Part shown: positions 4,727-6,007 of the stretch, in pieces
How positions within the stretch are numbered: the stretch's first letter is position 1
Layout of the letters: every line of letters begins with the position of its first letter
Assembly (NCBI GenBank): GCA_007131435.1
Contig: SLQM01000244.1
Span: 1 to 6,007 of the forward strand
From: Syntrophomonadaceae bacterium
GTDB taxonomy: Bacteria > Bacillota > Dethiobacteria > DTU022
DNA: 6,007 bases
Reading direction: 5' to 3'
The notes under the pieces: model-generated
Told to the model about the DNA's origin: nothing
Seen by the model: only the letters and a program-made list of their open reading frames with translations
Databases searched by the model: none
Translations under genes and position numbers: made by a program

Positions 4727-6007
4727 TTATACAGGGTATACCCCGTGTTTACGGGGATGGCGGAAAATCTTTTTGTCCTTCGTAAATTCAAGGGCCTGGA
4801 ATAGAACGCGCCTTGTTTCACGCGGATCAATTACATCGTCAATGTATGCCTTGGCTGCAGCATTTTTTACATTTAGAAGAGGTCTGATCATTTCAGCCAT
4901 ACCGGCAACAATGTTCTCACGCTCTTCGTCAGGCGCCGCATCCAGCATTTTTCTGCCAAATATGCTGACCATTCCCTCTGCTCCCATCACCGATATTTCA
5001 CCCTTGGGCCAGGCTACGATCAGGTCCGGATCGAAGGCTTTGCCGCACATGGCATAGTACCCGGCACCGTAAGACTTGCGCACAATAACGGTAAATTTTG
5101 GAACTGTCGCTTCTGCCACGGCATGGATCAGCTTGGCCCCGTGCCTGATAATGCCGCTCTTTTCAGCCTTGGAGCCGACCATAAAACCGGGGACATCGGA
5201 AAGGAAAAGCAGGGGTATATTAAAAGCATCGCAGGCCCAGATGAAGCGAGCTGCTTTATCTGAAGCGTTTATATCGATTACCCCGCCATAAGACATGGGG
5301 TTGTTAGCTATGATCCCGATGGGGTAGCCACCGATGCGCCCAAAACCGGTAATCATATTTTTGCCCCATTTTGGCTTAATTTCAAAGAAGTAGCCATCAT
5401 CAAGGACCATTTTAATCACGCGGTGCATATTATAAGCCTGGCGGGTGTTATCAGGAATTATTTCAAGGATTTTATCATCAATTAAGGCTGTTGGATCTCC
5501 TTTAAATTCATGACGCGGCGGTTTTTCATCGCAATGAGGCGGGAAAAAAGAGAGGTAATCTTTAATCGCCTGGATGCAGGCGGCATCATCTTCAACTTCC
5601 AGGTCTCCCACGCCGCTCGCTTCACAGTGAACTTTCGAACCTCCAAGTTCATTTTCACTGATCTCCTCGCCGATTACTTCTTTAACCAGCGCCGGCCCGG
5701 CCAGGCCCATAAAGCTTTTATCTTTCACCATGGGTACAAAATCGGAAAGTCCGGGAATATAAGCTGTTCCGGCAAAACCCGGCCCCATCATTGCCCCAAC
5801 CAACGGGATTATGCCTGACATGAGAGCCTCTTCCTTAAAAAGGTGACCTGTATAGGCAAATAGCGCTACCCTGTCATTGTCATCACTGGCGCCAAAACCG
5901 GATTTAGGATCGATACGGGCGCCTCCTGAATCCATAATCCAGATCATGGGGAACCTTGATTTAAGGGCAATTTCCCTGATCCTGGTTGCCTTTATCTCCC
6001 CAGTTTC
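4727..6007 (-). CDS. Acyl-CoA carboxylase, carboxyltransferase (beta) subunit, 5' end outside the window
   Basis: This subunit transfers CO2 between carboxy-biotin and an acyl-CoA, as in propionyl-CoA, 3-methylcrotonyl-CoA or methylmalonyl-CoA enzymes. The frame is open through the right edge, giving 426 visible residues. An internal ATG at 5947 is not the start, because the 20 upstream codons continue the conserved fold (TRIREIALKSRFPMIW). With a usual length near 510-540, roughly 90-110 residues are missing. Visible blocks, counted from the edge, are MDSGGARID (25-33), GPGFAGTAYIPGLSDF (75-90), LGGSKVHCEASGVGD (121-135), SDVPGFMVG (270-278), RKSYGAGYYAMCG (310-322), AWPKGEISVMG (332-342) and the C-terminal DVIDPRETR (391-399). 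The GAGxYAMCG pattern resembles methylcrotonyl-type subunits rather than the GGAYDVM of propionyl-CoA carboxylase. It is the first operon gene visible and would partner the small biotin carrier; no biotin carboxylase is in the window. The acyl substrate is uncertain. Confidence 0.93.
   Translation of the reverse strand, partial: ETGEIKATRIREIALKSRFPMIWIMDSGGARIDPKSGFGASDDNDRVALFAYTGHLFKEEALMSGIIPLVGAMMGPGFAGTAYIPGLSDFVPMVKDKSFMGLAGPALVKEVIGEEISENELGGSKVHCEASGVGDLEVEDDAACIQAIKDYLSFFPPHCDEKPPRHEFKGDPTALIDDKILEIIPDNTRQAYNMHRVIKMVLDDGYFFEIKPKWGKNMITGFGRIGGYPIGIIANNPMSYGGVIDINASDKAARFIWACDAFNIPLLFLSDVPGFMVGSKAEKSGIIRHGAKLIHAVAEATVPKFTVIVRKSYGAGYYAMCGKAFDPDLIVAWPKGEISVMGAEGMVSIFGRKMLDAAPDEERENIVAGMAEMIRPLLNVKNAAAKAYIDDVIDPRETRRVLFQALEFTKDKKIFRHPRKHGVYPV

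Noticed and set aside
4104..4785. Reading frames of about 100 codons on the plus strand and one of 67 codons on the minus strand within the crotonase gene and the following gap
   Set aside because: They are out-of-frame shadows of the crotonase gene with low-complexity, unfamiliar translations and no convincing ribosome binding sites.
4727..5947. Start of the carboxyltransferase at the ATG at 5947
   Set aside because: The frame continues upstream to the window edge with conserved carboxyltransferase sequence, so this methionine is internal.
1..6007. CRISPR array, insertion sequence, toxin-antitoxin or phage-defence genes
   Set aside because: No regularly spaced repeats, transposase, terminal inverted repeats or defence-type domains were seen; every long frame is explained by acyl-CoA metabolism.

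Overview
The window is a compact acyl-CoA metabolism locus, probably from a Bacillota (Firmicutes) genome and plausibly an anaerobic clostridial or peptococcal-type organism. This is inferred from strong AAAGGAG/GGAGG ribosome binding sites, moderate GC genes with AT-rich intergenic DNA, a tRNA with encoded CCA, and gene content resembling the Bacillus subtilis yng (yngE-yngJ) acyl-CoA operon. The species cannot be named from the sequence.

Layout. Positions 1-302 (minus strand) hold the first 100 codons of an acyl-CoA dehydrogenase running off the left edge. The AT-rich stretch 303-599 holds its upstream region: two sigma-A-like promoter candidates facing left, one with an imperfect palindrome filling its spacer, and a candidate tRNA promoter facing right. 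A tRNA-Leu(CAA) gene lies at 600-684 on the plus strand, followed by a textbook intrinsic terminator (700-732). A second long hairpin at 801-841 lies just past the end of the large minus-strand operon.

From the right edge to 856, five genes are all on the minus strand with gaps of about 18-50 bases. In transcription order they are: a biotin-dependent acyl-CoA carboxyltransferase (5' end cut by the window), a crotonase-fold enoyl-CoA hydratase/isomerase-like protein, a beta-keto acid cleavage enzyme (BKACE, DUF849/Kce family), a 71-residue stand-alone biotin carrier protein, and a long-chain-type AMP-forming acyl-CoA synthetase.

How they may work together. The ligase would make an acyl-CoA, a dehydrogenase would introduce a double bond, the carboxyltransferase with the small biotin carrier would carboxylate (or decarboxylate) the product, and the crotonase would act on it. 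This parallels the yng/leucine-isovalerate route (3-methylcrotonyl-CoA carboxylase, methylglutaconyl-CoA hydratase, HMG-CoA lyase). The slot where yng-type operons carry an HMG-CoA lyase holds a BKACE instead, and no biotin carboxylase gene is present between the genes. The BKACE lacks the acidic residue tied to amino-substrate recognition in Kce, and the crotonase lacks one of the two hydratase glutamates. The pathway is therefore probably a variant whose substrate is not settled by the sequence.
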